Made by a program: the position numbers and the translations under genes. A stretch of 64,000 nucleotides of DNA from Kudoa neothunni (Eukaryota; Cnidaria), in contig OZ199839.1 in the NCBI GenBank assembly GCA_964304625.1, positions 2,666,001 to 2,730,000 on the forward strand, in the 5' to 3' direction. Positions 13,226-25,421 of the stretch are shown here, one piece after another. Under the pieces are notes generated by a model that saw nothing but the letters and a program-made list of their open reading frames with translations, made no database searches and had not been told where the DNA came from. The number at the start of each line of letters is the position of its first letter. The stretch's first letter is position 1.

Positions 13226-13904
13226 GTCAATTATAATTATTTTATCGTTTTTTTTGATGAGAGATTCGAACGAAATTGACATTAATAACCCGACCATCTT
13301 CACTTCCTTCTTTATTGGACTTTATTTTCATTTAGGAATCATAAGTTCTTGCAACTCGTGCGGCTCATTAATCTCCTATCTAAATAACAAATCTTCGTTT
13401 ACACCGAGTCCCCGGCTTCGCACGAACGAATGTTGTAGAACTTGTTAACTTGGTTTAAAGTGTAAATAGAGTAAAGTTAAAGTTTTATTTGTATTTAAAT
13501 AGTATAAATTATAGTTATTTACACATATCACTGGACATTATAGCGAATCACATGATCAAGTAATCTAGTTATTGTCCGCGCTAATCTGTTTACAAAAAGT
13601 TGACACTACAAATTCACCACTTTATAAGAAAGCAGACAACCCCGTTGTATTTTTGTAGTTAATTTTGTATTTTTTAAAGTATACTACGAAACTCAAATAG
13701 TTCAAAAAGTCTCTGTATGAGGAGAAGATTACTTGTTTATTATATAATTATATAAGAAATATCGATTTAATTTGTATTTTTATTGATAAAAAAATAAAAA
13801 ATACTGTTATTTGTTTTTTGATAAAATAAAGTTGCAATTAATAATGCCCTTATAAGATATATTTATGCAGAAACACTAATTCACACCGAGAAATTTCCAA
13901 AACA

Positions 13905-15630
13905 ACGCCATGGTACCATATGGCACCATTCGGTCTTAATTTGGTTAAGAACTGCTGCTCTAAGGTTTTCGGGGTGTAATACAAACTAAGGCGAATATCA
14001 AACAAACATACCATTCGCTGTAAACAACCGACAAATTTGTAACTCATGTTATTCCTATAAACACATCTGTAATACATGATAATACTTGAAATATAACAAA
14101 TTTACTGAAAATATATTTTTTTATCGGAAAATTATCTTCTACGGTTTTTGGGATGTATTTAAACCCAGATTTTTTTCTTTCAAAAAGACAAGTATATTAT
14201 TTTCAACATAAATTAAAAGTTTCAGTTGTTCTAAACGGGTATATGACTACAACAATCATGCTTGAAATAACAGTTTTTTGAGTGAGCTTGTGCGAACCAG
14301 AATGCTAAATATTTGGCATGAGCAGCTTTCGCTATTTTAACGATGAATGCTGCTTATATGGTAATGAACAAAACGATTTTGTCACCAAAGACTTTTAAGG
14401 AAATGAAGATAGCATCGAATAGTATTTAATTCACAATAATATATTAGTAAGTAAGTGGTATCACATGTAGCGATATAATTTCATCTGTAACAAAAGCCAT
14501 TACCGCATACATTATGGAATCTACTTTTTGTCCTAATTAACACGTTCGATTGAAAATAAAAATATTTGATGACTGTTTTATACTTTTTTCAATGAAGAAT
14601 TATGTGCAACAATTATAAAGTACATTAACATGCTTTGCAGAAGACATTTTAAATATGAATGGTTTGATACGGGCAGCGTTAAATTCAGGGGTTACGTTGG
14701 TCTTATTATACCTATGAAGACGCATAAGGATCGGCAAGAGTTTTTATGTGTACTTTTCAGTGTCAAAATAGGCGAAAAAATATACAGAAGACAGTTTTCA
14801 TTTCGTTGATTCAGACAGATTAATCGATAAATCCATTTTGATGATTTTGAAACCAGGATTAAGCTAAGGGAAACAAATAAATATATTTCACAGATGTATT
14901 ACTCTAAATCAAGATGTTACGATCGATGAGCATCTTTTGTCATTTTGGGGAAGATGTCCGTTCCGTTTAGGCAATATATGTCGATGAAACTGACGGATGG
15001 AATATTGCCTGAAATTTTTCTTGTTAGTTAACCCGGTCTCTAACTATGGATTAAACATCAGTATCTATATCTATACGAGGGGGAATAATTCTGGCAGCAC
15101 GAGAAAATTTAAGGTTGACGAAAGCATAATTCTTTCCTTATCGGCCCCGCTTTTTTATTTTGGGCGAAACGTGGTAGCTGATGATTTTTATCCTCATATT
15201 CGTTCATCGAAAAATGGATAGATAAAAAGTTCGCTTTCTTAGAAACTATCATGAAAAAAAGGAAATTCCGAGCTGCTTTCTTCCTTCTCAGAGAAGACAT
15301 ATTTATGGCAACAATTTTGTATTTTATAAAAACTATGTGATGGTTTCGTCTGTATGCAAAAAACCGAGGGCTGTCTGTCATTCAAATGACAAATGACATT
15401 GCAAACGACTCTGTATCTGATGAAAAAGAAAAATTTGATCCCAAATATATCTTGAACTATATCCGAACTAAAGACAGGATTGATAACAGATCTAATGTTT
15501 GAACCTGTCTCAGCGAACTGACTTACGATGGGATGTCCATGATGTTTTTTAATATTATTAACCCATCCCTAATTAACGATTTGGCGTTATATAAGTATAT
15601 TTACGTCGATACAGTATTTCACGATCAAGA
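13905..15630 (+). mobile_element. piggyBac transposon relic 2
   Basis: Heavily decayed piggyBac transposase pieces lie on the plus strand from about 14,650. LLSFWGRCPFR near 14,935 matches the family's DEQL..FRGRCPFR core. It is followed by a frame resembling the YG-LNISIYIYTRG and VVADDFYPHI (catalytic DNFY-like) blocks up to 15,221. Farther on, ILNYIRTKD and MMFFNIINPSLINDLALYK (15,440-15,600) match the family's ILNYNRTKGG...FYNIIDISAINAL region. At least three frame changes are needed, so it is dead. The N-terminal third is not recognisable. A palindrome at 13911-13928 is nearly identical to the one in relic 1 (1827-1844) and may mark the left subterminal region. The left boundary is therefore a guess. 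Confidence 0.7.
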
Positions 15631-15680
15631 TGTAAAAATAATAAACTAAAAAATTCTATATTTAAATAATAGTTTTTGTA

Positions 15681-17160
15681 TTAATTGTTAATGGGGTTCT
15701 TAAGCAGGGATGCTGAAAAGTAAGATTTTGAATATCTCACGTAGCTTTGACAGTTGGTTCCGGTTATTTGGGTCGAACTATTTTTCATACATTCAATTAA
15801 CTCATCGTGGGTTTTTGGTGCCATCCTTTTAACAATTGATTTCAGTTTCCCAAAAACTTCTTTAACTGGGTTAAGAATTGGCAAATACGGCGGTAATAGT
15901 AATAGTAATAGCTCGTGGGTACTGTTTTTAATCAAACTTCGAACACACTTAATCTTATGGAAAGCTACGTTATCTGTAATCAAAATAGCTTTATCGACAG
16001 AATTCGCCCCCAAACTTTCAAAAAGATCTTCTAGAAATGACGAAAACACAGAATGGTTCACATCTCCCTTGTAAATTTTAAGTTTCCAAATTTTTTTGGC
16101 ACTCATCGCAGCTATTAGTGATATGTTTTGAGACCTGATGTATTTGACCTTTAAATTTGCTCTCGTCCCAGAAAGTGATCTACCTTGGGAACTGTTGGAT
16201 CCAGTAAGGTACGCAAAAGAAAAAGGAGATCCAAGTAAGAACACAAGAGAGAATTGAAAAAAGTGGGACAATTATATGGCTTAAATACAGCGAGGAGCGC
16301 CAGTTCCAGAATTCGATGCGGTAAGGAAAAAAAAATGACTAGTGCAGCGAGGGTTCCGTGGGAAAGTAGTATTTCGTCATCGTTCATTGCTGTGGTCCAT
16401 ATTCGCCGTATTCCCATGTACCAAATTGTGGAGGAACTGTTGTTGGTTATCTTTGGAGGGAAAACGGGTCATAGGACCAACTTGTCAGCCGTAGAAATCG
16501 AAATTACCGACAACCATATATTTCCCGACTTGTACTCTTATTCTCCCACGGAACATTTGAATGGGAAACTAGTTTAACTTTTCTCACGCAGAAAGTCGAA
16601 GTTCCCATGACTCAACAGGAACGACGGGTTGATAGGGAAAATCCTGATCAATCGATATACAATGTTTCCGAATACTAGGCCCTAGTCTTATAAATTCGTT
16701 TACATATTTAAAAAATATTAGATAAAATATATAGGTTTATTTTTCAATCGAACCGTAATGAAATTATACTAGCAGAATTCCTATCTATAGACAAGAACGA
16801 TATTTTTTAAGGTATAGTGAAACTCTTTCAGAATTCTATTAATAGTTTGCCGAGAAACGCAAATAGAAAATTTTTGAAAGAATTTTCTGATAATTGATTG
16901 AATGTCAGTGTACAATTCTCATCTCCCTCTGCAAGTAAAAATTGTTTGTTCACTTCAATCAACAATGAGTGGCGATCTCCTCCAGCTGCTAACCTTTAAA
17001 AAAAGTCGATTTCATTCATTCTCTTCACAATTCGACATACTGTAGATTTGGGAATGTTTAATGACTCGAAAATTTGACAATTCGTCTTTCCAATATTAAT
17101 TATTTCAATAATCATTTAAAATTTGTGCTCATTTAGACATGATGAGCAATTTTAGTCCTA
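15681..17160 (-). mobile_element. IS630/Tc1-mariner transposase relic
   Basis: On the minus strand, 17,140-16,990 encodes a helix-turn-helix (IGKTNCQIFESLNIPKSTVC). Next comes a decayed linker. From 16,271 to 15,681 follows a DDE_3-type catalytic domain: GRSLSGTRANLKVKYIRSQN, then ISLIAAMS, LITDNVAFHK (second Asp) and NPVKEVFGKLK. The first catalytic acidic pair expected before the GRS block is not preserved, and the third acid of the NPxE motif reads Lys. Stops and frame changes separate the helix-turn-helix from the catalytic part. No convincing terminal repeats or TA duplications were found. It is clearly a dead copy. Confidence 0.78.
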
Positions 17161-17199
17161 TCTCTGGCATTAACGATCTCGTACTTTCTCTTATTAGAA

Positions 17200-18318
17200 T
17201 TAATATTTTCAATTTGATCAGGTATGCATTTACGTCTTAACTGGATAAAACGTTAAAATTAGCGTGTAATTTGTATCTTGATTGGACATGTTTTTACCTT
17301 GGACGTGAAATGCTGAATGAATAAAACATGCGTACATTTTTTAGGAAAATTTCTCAATATTTCCACGATACTCTTTCTCTCTAGAAAAATGCTCACCAAA
17401 GTCATAAAATGTATACTAGACAGAAACCATGATGCGAATAAAGCACCCGCTACTAGCAATCTGAAACGATTTAGATGTGTTCTGTGAAAGAAAAAAGACA
17501 GCGAAACGTCACAATGGTGGAAATCTTGTTTCAAACATTACTGCCCCTAATGTTCATCTAACCCTTGTTGTAAATTTAGAAAATTGCAGATCTTATTATC
17601 TTTACAATTTTCTGAAAATCATGTAATAGACTACTTTTTCTAGAATAAAATATTATAGTTTAATTACCGATCATATAGGACTGTCGTCTATCCTGATAAT
17701 AAATCAAATTAAAGTTGGATTAACGCGCGTATATTGCCTTGTATTTATGAAAGTTAAGCCCAAAGGATTTGTTTTATAATTTACAAGTAAAATTGTTATA
17801 ATATCTCGTATATATTCGGAAAAAAAGTGAAGTTAATAACAACAGATTTCTCTAATCAATACACGCATCATTTTTTCGAACACAATGTTCGTAGGGTAAA
17901 TTTAAAAACGCTCACAAAAAATCGAAATTTTTTCTAGAATGATCAATTATATTTATTTCATTAGTATAAAGATGACAGCAAAAATTATTTATTTGGATTA
18001 GGTCACGCACATGCGTTATCTTCATGTCTTGAAGCTGTTGGGAGAATAACAAACACGCATCATCATAATTGAAGTTAAATTGTATTTTTATGAGTATTTT
18101 CCGTCCTCAACGAATATTAACATTTTATTGTATACTGATATATGCGTTTTCCTATATCTAGAAATATTCTACATTAATATTTATTACTGGAAATTTGCTT
18201 ATCGGATTAAAATGTTGATATGGTTAATAAAAAACAAATTATTAGTTATAAGAAACCAACCAATCATATAATTTAAATAATAATATTAAAATTAACTCAT
18301 CGAAAATAAAACCAAATT
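17200..18318. other. AT-rich spacer, no gene seen
   Basis: Nothing beyond low-information open frames is visible. Confidence 0.45.
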
Positions 18319-18518
18319 NNNNNNNNNNNNNNNNNNNNNNNNNNNNNNNNNNNNNNNNNNNNNNNNNNNNNNNNNNNNNNNNNNNNNNNNNNNNNNNNNN
18401 NNNNNNNNNNNNNNNNNNNNNNNNNNNNNNNNNNNNNNNNNNNNNNNNNNNNNNNNNNNNNNNNNNNNNNNNNNNNNNNNNNNNNNNNNNNNNNNNNNNN
18501 NNNNNNNNNNNNNNNNNN
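18319..18518. other. assembly gap of 200 N
   Basis: The run is exactly 200 N, so its size is probably nominal. It removes the 3' part of the minus-strand secreted-protein gene. Confidence 1.
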
Positions 18519-19644
18519 GCACCTCCTGAATAGTCAAATGGGTATAATTTAATCCCGCTGCATTTGAAACCGTAGACTGACGATGTAAATCCATTAACAT
18601 CAAGATTGCGTAAACGATTTCTAAAATCATCCTGACTATTATTATTCAAGTTGGCTAAATTTTATTATTATAATGAGTGGTTCGAAATTAGTACCTCTAA
18701 TATATTCGTGAAAGTTCTGAGACCTTAAATTTTTTATCCTAAAATAGTTGAATGATTCAGAGTCGGTGTCTGCATTTAATTTGATTGTTGTACATAAATT
18801 AATACATTTTTGCTCAAAACATCGACTTTCATAACTACCATTCACTTCACTTTTGAATTCATAATAGCATAAATCACTGTTATATGGATGATCATTAATA
18901 AATTTAAATTCATGAGGAACTAACGAAACCTTCCCCATGATTTTATGAGCTACTGATGAGACTAGAAAATTGGTTTTCGTGTGAAATTGATATGTTGGTA
19001 AGAATTTGTTGAGCGTCAACTCATAAACGGATTCCAAATCGATTCTTTTTGAAATAATAATTTGTTTGTCTGAATTGGAATTTCTAGCAGTAGTTGGTTT
19101 TGCACTTTTAAAATAAACATCATTCATTAGTAATGGATGCACATGTGTATCCTTATGCAAATATTTTGGTATCGAGAATTTTATCTCCGTCTGTAGAATG
19201 TTCATTGGAAACGATTCTTTCATAAAATAATAATCTGTGCATTTCAATAATAAATATCCATTGGATAATACATCTTAATACCTTTGTTAAGTTTGTATGC
19301 TTTTGTTACTGTGCCCGATTTTATTTTCAGGAATACATTTAAAGAATCATCCAGTATAACCTTGTGTGTGTAAGGGTCCATTTCATTATGAGTGAGCTGG
19401 TCAATTTTATGTTCATTTGGCGACTGTTGTTCGTCAGCCCAAAAGAATTTGTACTCCGTAGGGAAGTCACCATCATCATGAAAAACGAATGCATATTTTA
19501 AAGTATCTTCACCTTCTTTTAGAACAACGCTTTTATATTTTAAACAGTCTATGTAATGTATAATTTATATCAAATATAATAATTATTGATACCGTTTGGT
19601 TTGTGATATAAAAATAGCAAATAAATAATAAAACTATATTTCAT
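18519..19644 (-). CDS. orphan secreted protein, 3' end lost in gap
   Basis: I do not recognise this gene. It splices cleanly on the minus strand: exons 19644-19593, 19548-19282, 19234-18695 and 18654-18519. Introns are 44, 47 and 40 nt with GT...TAG/CAG borders, and all phases agree. The start MKYSFIIYLLFLYHKPN is a short signal peptide. It gives about 331 residues before the gap, with no frame break. The mature part is rich in Lys, Asp, His and aromatic residues and has several cysteines (DCLKYKS, DLCYYEF, SRCFEQKCINLC, FKCSGIK), so disulphide bonds are plausible. No transmembrane segment or known domain is visible. Like the coiled-coil gene at 7.2 kb, its signal peptide is encoded in a tiny first exon ending in phase 1. 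A secreted, lineage-specific role is inferred only from this. Confidence 0.75.
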
Positions 19645-20028
19645 TTTATCTAATGGTTATCGTCGTTAGCCGGCAAGTTTATATAGGGATGAATGAATAG
19701 ACGAATTAGTATTATCTTGTAGGGTTTCCTGATCAATACGAGATTATTTGGAACCAATCTGATATTCGTCGTATTCATTCAAAAATTCATTAAATTAAAA
19801 TAAGTTTTATCATTAAAATTTTTGTCTCATAAAGTTAAACATAAATAAATAATACACGGAGAACAATTTTCAATGTATCAAAATTAATAATAATAATAGG
19901 GAAATAATTTACTGAGTAATTATATATTTTCTCTGTTTTTATGTATTTCAACATCTTATAGAAACTACCAAAATGAGAGTCATTAATCTTTCTAACCCTA
20001 GAAAGCTCACCAAAAATAGTTACACAAA
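19645..20028. other. upstream region of the secreted-protein gene
   Basis: AT-rich DNA with no other feature is seen. The promoter of the minus-strand gene should lie at its left edge. Confidence 0.35.
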
Positions 20029-20186
20029 GGCTCAATGGGTCCCGTTTTGGTCCAAGTATAAATTGGATAAAAAGCATACATAGGATGAACAAATATTTTG
20101 ACTCCTGTAAATATAATTACATAAAATTTATGATATAATTTTATAAGCATCTAATTAAATTTTGGACCAAAAACGGGCCCACTGAG
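20029..20186. repeat. inverted repeat, ~26-bp arms
   Basis: CTCAATGGGTCCCGTTTTGG at 20031 pairs with the complement of a block at 20162-20186 (TTGGACCAAAAACGGGCCCA...) across about 106 bp. The GGGTCC words resemble subterminal motifs of the piggyBac-type elements in this window. This may be a small foldback or MITE-like remnant. Confidence 0.5.
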
Positions 20187-21490
20187 GTTTCCAGGGCTAA
20201 ATTTAAATGACGTTAACTTTTTAATTCCCCATCGTTTTGCGCTTCTACCCGTTGGAGGTAATTTTTTCTATCGTGGTTTAAATGGGAGAATACGGCGACA
20301 GGTAGAACAATTTAATTTGGAGTAAATCAACTGTGTTTTTAAGTGCGCTACTGTGATGGATACGCTCCATACCGATAAAAAAATTGGTTAGATATGTCAG
20401 AGGTCAGCAAATCAATCGGGTTGCGGTTGCGGAGCCGAACGGTTATCCTAAGATAGAAGACGGCCGAGAATATATACCATATTTCCACGAAAATTAAACT
20501 CAGTCGTTAATTTTACAGAAGGTATACCTAATAGATCTTTTATAAGGCAGGTTTTATATTTCTGGCATCAAATCAAAAAGATTATACTCCTGTGACTATC
20601 TAAGAAAGAACTGTAGAGTGAGTTTATTTAGCTGACAGTTATTATTATATTCGTAGAAAACTTTGTTTTCTATTAAATTATTTATAAGCATAATATACAC
20701 CTATAGTAGAAGATAAAAATAATGAGAGTTATTGAGTAAATAAAAGATAAAACAAATTAATAAAATTGACGACTAACCCTATAGTTTAGTGATGTGTCTA
20801 ATAAAGTCAATTTTTGGTCCAGGAAGAAACATCATTGCCGACTACTAGTTTATGTCTGTTAGTTATTTCAGGAATTATTGATGATTGGGATAATGAATGC
20901 TTGTAGCCCCAATAAGGGGAGAAATACCATCTAAATTCTTGCCGCCCAAAACACGTGAATAACATTCATTTTTTTTGCATTTACAAAAGATTTAACATTG
21001 GGGTCTTATGTTCCCAAAAGAGATAAATCCGTTACATTGTTAAATTCATTTTACCACAATCCGACAGTTGATTGAGATCATTCAAAAAAGCTACCAGATA
21101 TCATATCTTTGCAATCAAATAAAATGCGACTTGACAAAATAGATCAAATATGTGCGAACTATTCTACTTACCGAATTACAGCAAAATGTCCCATTGTCAT
21201 ATTTCACACAATTTTAGCTATGGTGTCAATAAATGTGTGTTACATATTGGATAAAGACATAAAATAATTCGACGAAATGAGTTTTTAAAGCCACTGAGTA
21301 TGTAATTAATAAGGTTTCAGTTAAATAAAAAAGGTTTAATCTTTTCACGCCTAATGTTAATTTAAGATTTAAATGTAAAAGAGAATAAATATCATTTACA
21401 TGACGCCCCATTTTGAATATTTTCCCCAAAATAATTTTAGAACATATTAGTAAATTTAGATATATTTAAACCCCAATTAACCCTATAAAG
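20187..21490. other. AT-rich spacer, no gene seen
   Basis: A richer patch at 20,220-20,480 contains no continuous frame. Nothing is assigned. Confidence 0.4.
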
Positions 21491-21560
21491 CAGTGTTTCC
21501 CAACCTTTATTCTATCGCAACCCACTTTTTTTTAAAAAAAGTTCCGTGCCCCACCTACTT
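21491..21560. mobile_element. hAT-type terminus
   Basis: CAGTGTTTCCCAACC matches the usual hAT/Charlie terminal repeat (CAGTGGTTCCCAACC). It is preceded by CTATAAAG, a possible 8-bp duplication. No transposase and no partner end were found, so this is a solo or truncated end. Confidence 0.5.
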
Positions 21561-22585
21561 TCAGAAGTGCTGAGTTTTTTAACTTAAACTGTTTACAACA
21601 TTGGATATAGTTATATATCACATTAAAATTTAAAATCAATTGTATGTGATTCCTTTATCATTAAAATGTATTTGATTGGATCTAACGTAATATATCGATG
21701 GACTTTAAAAATTAACATCTTTAGTTCTTCATTCCGCCAAAAACAGCGTCAAATGAAACTCATAGTAATGCAACCTTCATTAGGAAGTACTTTACTAATA
21801 AAGGGACTAATAAACAGAAAATTATTAATTTTATAGACCCGAAATTAGTAAATATTATATTAGATTTAATTAAAAAAACTGTATACATGATTCTAAATGT
21901 GTCAAGGTTGAGATCAAACCATTCTGATTCTATTCGGGTGAAGGACATGTTGAATATTATTATTATTATTATTAATTTTTATATAATGAATAATTGCATT
22001 TTGTATTTTTTATGATGTTAATCGTCACTTAAAAATAAGCGATATTGAAAACCAACCTTGAGTTTTCCAATAATTAGTTAATAGCTTTACGCAAGCATAA
22101 CCTACATTTTTGAGGAATTGCTAGTTTATTCTCGCTTTTTTTCCTAAAAGTGATGGTAACGAATTGCTTTATTATTTCCTAGCTTGTTAAATATTTCGGC
22201 GGTTACTTCTATTTCAAATTAAGTAATAACCACATAAAACAAGTTGTTTTATCCAAGTTGGGGAATTAATTTGAAAAACCTCTGGGGTGTCTTATGCATC
22301 CCCTTCGGCACACGCATAAATCTTTTGAGTTTCGTCTTCCGTTGGTTTGACCCTTTGAGAACAACCATAGGATCCACGCGCCACCATTTATATTGTTTTG
22401 TTGTTAACCATCTAATGATATTGGGGGTCGGATCGTCTCTAACGTAGAATTGAATAATATATAACTTTTCCTCCTTTAGTTCCAATGTTCTTGAATTCAA
22501 TCTATTTTTTATTAATATATTATTCTATGTAATCGAGGGAAATTGGACAAGTTAGGTTTTTTATTTATCCAAAACTTTAAGAATA
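21561..22585. other. spacer with one unassigned open frame
   Basis: An 83-residue minus-strand frame at 22249-22500 (RWLTTKQYKWWRVDP...) looks less random than its neighbours, but I cannot place it. An (ATT)n stretch lies near 21,957. Confidence 0.35.
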
Positions 22586-23654
22586 CCCTCCAACGATCAT
22601 TTGATCATATGATCATTGGGAGTCGATTCGACCCCACCTTTTTATTTCATCATTATGTATATAAATTTCATTGAATTTGTTATGGGAAACATTAAAAAAA
22701 TTTGCCGACAAAATTCTAAGGAAAATCCAAATTAATTCTTGAATTAATCTTATGCAACCTAATCAAACATTGCTCTTGCACAATTTCGACGATCGATTGC
22801 ACTAGATAATATAAAATATTTTTTTCCTTCAGTAATAGTTTGGTATTGAGATAATATCTATGGATTCTAAATATAATTAATTATTCCATAACGGTCAATC
22901 TTCTGGTAATGAATATGAGGATGTTATAATTGAGGATCTCTCAAGAAACTGATGACGGCGATCTTGGCATGGCATATATGATAATTCATTTATTAGCAAA
23001 TATGGGTTAGTTTATAATCTTACAAAAAGATCTACATCAAGAACAAGCCGAGAAAATATTTTTTTGACTCTCCGCCGCGCTCAACGATCTATGCGACGTT
23101 GAGAGTAAAATCAATGCTTGATCGTTGTTATTCGCGGATTGTGCAATCACCATTTTTGCGTTGATCAGTTAATTAGACGTTTCAATAAGTTTTTCAAAAT
23201 TGGAAAAAAAAACTATGGGAAATAATATATTACGTAGGTAGTGATACTTTCTGGTTGAATGTTCGAATGCGTTATAATTTTTAAGCGCGCGATATCATAA
23301 AGCTACTTTTATGGGTTGTTTTAATTTCATTAAAATTTCGCTAAAATTGTAATAACTAGCATTATTAAATTAGTTCATATAGATGAATTTCATTTCATAA
23401 TGGAGCCGCCATTTCCACATTATGTAATATTAACGATATATGGCGAAGTTGTCTGAATGCGTACATTAGCGGATTATCGAAGATTAATGGGTTAGTAAAC
23501 TGTAATTTCCTCAAAACTTCCTCGATAGATTTCTTACATAGTTTATAAACTGAAACAAAATATTTTTTGGTGAAGAGAAATAAAATAAAAATGTAGATTC
23601 AATTCGACCCCAAATGATTGTTGGAGGTAAGTCGGTTTTATGATCGTTAGAGGG
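22586..23654 (+). mobile_element. internally deleted piggyBac element (relic 3)
   Basis: A 1.07 kb element has ends CCCTCCAACGATCAT (22586) and, inverted, CCCTCTAACGATCAT ending at 23654. TTAA at 23655-23658 is the expected target site, while the left site has decayed. A second subterminal CCTCCAACAATCATTTG block lies inside the right end. Inside, from 22,861, is a remnant of a piggyBac N-terminus (MDSKYN, acidic EDVIIEDLS, then KYGLVYNLTKRSTSRTSREN, like the family's W..TP...R...NI segment). The catalytic domain is gone, so it is a deletion derivative. Confidence 0.6.
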
Positions 23655-25421
23655 TTAAGTTAGTTACATTTTGAGTAATTTCGTCTGAACTTTTTCCCAT
23701 TTTATTACATAAATCTATAAATAATAATTTTTTTCAAATTAGATGAAATTCTGGTGAAAATACATAAAATATAGCAAGTTTATTAACAAAATTTATTTTA
23801 AAAATAATGGAAAGGTGGGCTCGTGAAGCCCAAGGTTGTCTTCAAAGGGTTAATTGATCTCCTCCCATTTTACCATTCTCAATTCTAACTTTGATTTGGA
23901 GATGTGGGGGTTTCTTAATGTCTTTGATTCATCTGTAAAAAAGGATTCCCGATAATTCTTTATTCAGTTGGGTAACAAAGATAATGAGGCACCTGTGAAT
24001 TTCTCTAACTCTATCTTCTTAATCAATCTCTCTATGGTACTTTAATCTTCTGTTTACTATTTTATTTACACGAAAAATCCAACGAATGGTTCAATATTTT
24101 GATTTTAATTCTATTATCTATGCTAGTAGCAGATCCATTTGTTCATCTTAATTAAATACCTTAATAATGTTGATCTAAAACGTTTTTTATGAACAAGTGT
24201 CTCTATAAACGATTTTACGCAAAGTACGAAGTCTTTACGACATATAGATCTCGCTATCATATTATATAAATTAATTAATGTGATATAAAAAACTAAAAAT
24301 TTGATTAAATGCTATCTAGAGAAATTGATTTTCGTTCATTCACACGCCAAAAAATTTGCAAATAAACGTTCCTCTACCAAACTAAATTCAGAAATTGAAT
24401 TTAAACTCGATGACGAAAACCATTAAATCTCATTATAGGGTCTAATCCTGACAAAGGATTTTATTTGAGTGCGTCCAATACTCCACAATTGTAGATTTTA
24501 TTTGAATTCCTAGGTTAGGATTTTGATATACTATTATGTTGTCTATTTAATTAACTACACAATTCACTGAGCGTTATTATTAAATAGTTTGTGTGAATGT
24601 TATCGGTTATGTTAAGTTATCATCCAACAGAATATTAGGGGGGATTTTTCAATATAACAGTTAATGTTTATAATCTACGATAGTGACTGTTCTTTGTGGC
24701 CAACATAGACCACATAAAAACAATGTAATCTACGGTCATTGTTTATTTAGTTTTAATTCTCACGGCGAGTTTTTTAAATAATAAAATTTTTAATCCTAAA
24801 TACCAAATTATTACGAACCACCTTTAATCGCACCGAGGATTAATTCATTAAGAATCTGCAACGTGAATAATGTGAGAAAAAGTCATTTACCATAGTTCTT
24901 TATTTAGAACTATTTAAATAAATTAAATAAATATTAATTATACTCGCTATTTATAATAACAATATGAATTTTGGTGGCTCATTGTATATAAATAAAATCA
25001 TGAGCTCACGCAGCATTACCACTCACATATTTACCGATACAATTAAAATAACGACATGAACCACTTAATTAAATAAAGAAATATAGAAATAAAAAACAAT
25101 GAAAAAGATGAAACGAAATTTTCAGTTTTCACAGCTCCACATACTCAATTTCTATAAGGAAATGTACAATTTAAATTTGGTATCTTAGTGAATTTTATTA
25201 CATAATAAATAGATTATGAATGCGAAAGCTATCAAACAGATAATAGTTTTAAACAAAAAAAGCTAAACCAATAAATGTGTTTATTATCTCTAGATCATCA
25301 CCACCGGCCTCATTGCATATACGCGCAGGCTCACCAGAACAGTCGGGTTGAGGTTGTTATTGCTGTCTCCAAGCTGGACTATCTCGCTTAATTTTACAAT
25401 CACAAAACTGCCACATCCAAG
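23655..25421. other. AT-rich spacer upstream of the V-ATPase gene
   Basis: No gene or repeat was recognised. The last few hundred bases should include the ATP6V1A promoter. Confidence 0.4.

Noticed and set aside
13254-13448. 64-residue plus-strand frame with several Cys
   Set aside because: It lies in repeat-derived sequence, with no signal peptide or recognisable motif.
18242-18318. Coding sequence immediately left of the gap
   Set aside because: The residues read there have no similarity to the secreted-protein exons and the frame is supported only by passing through N.
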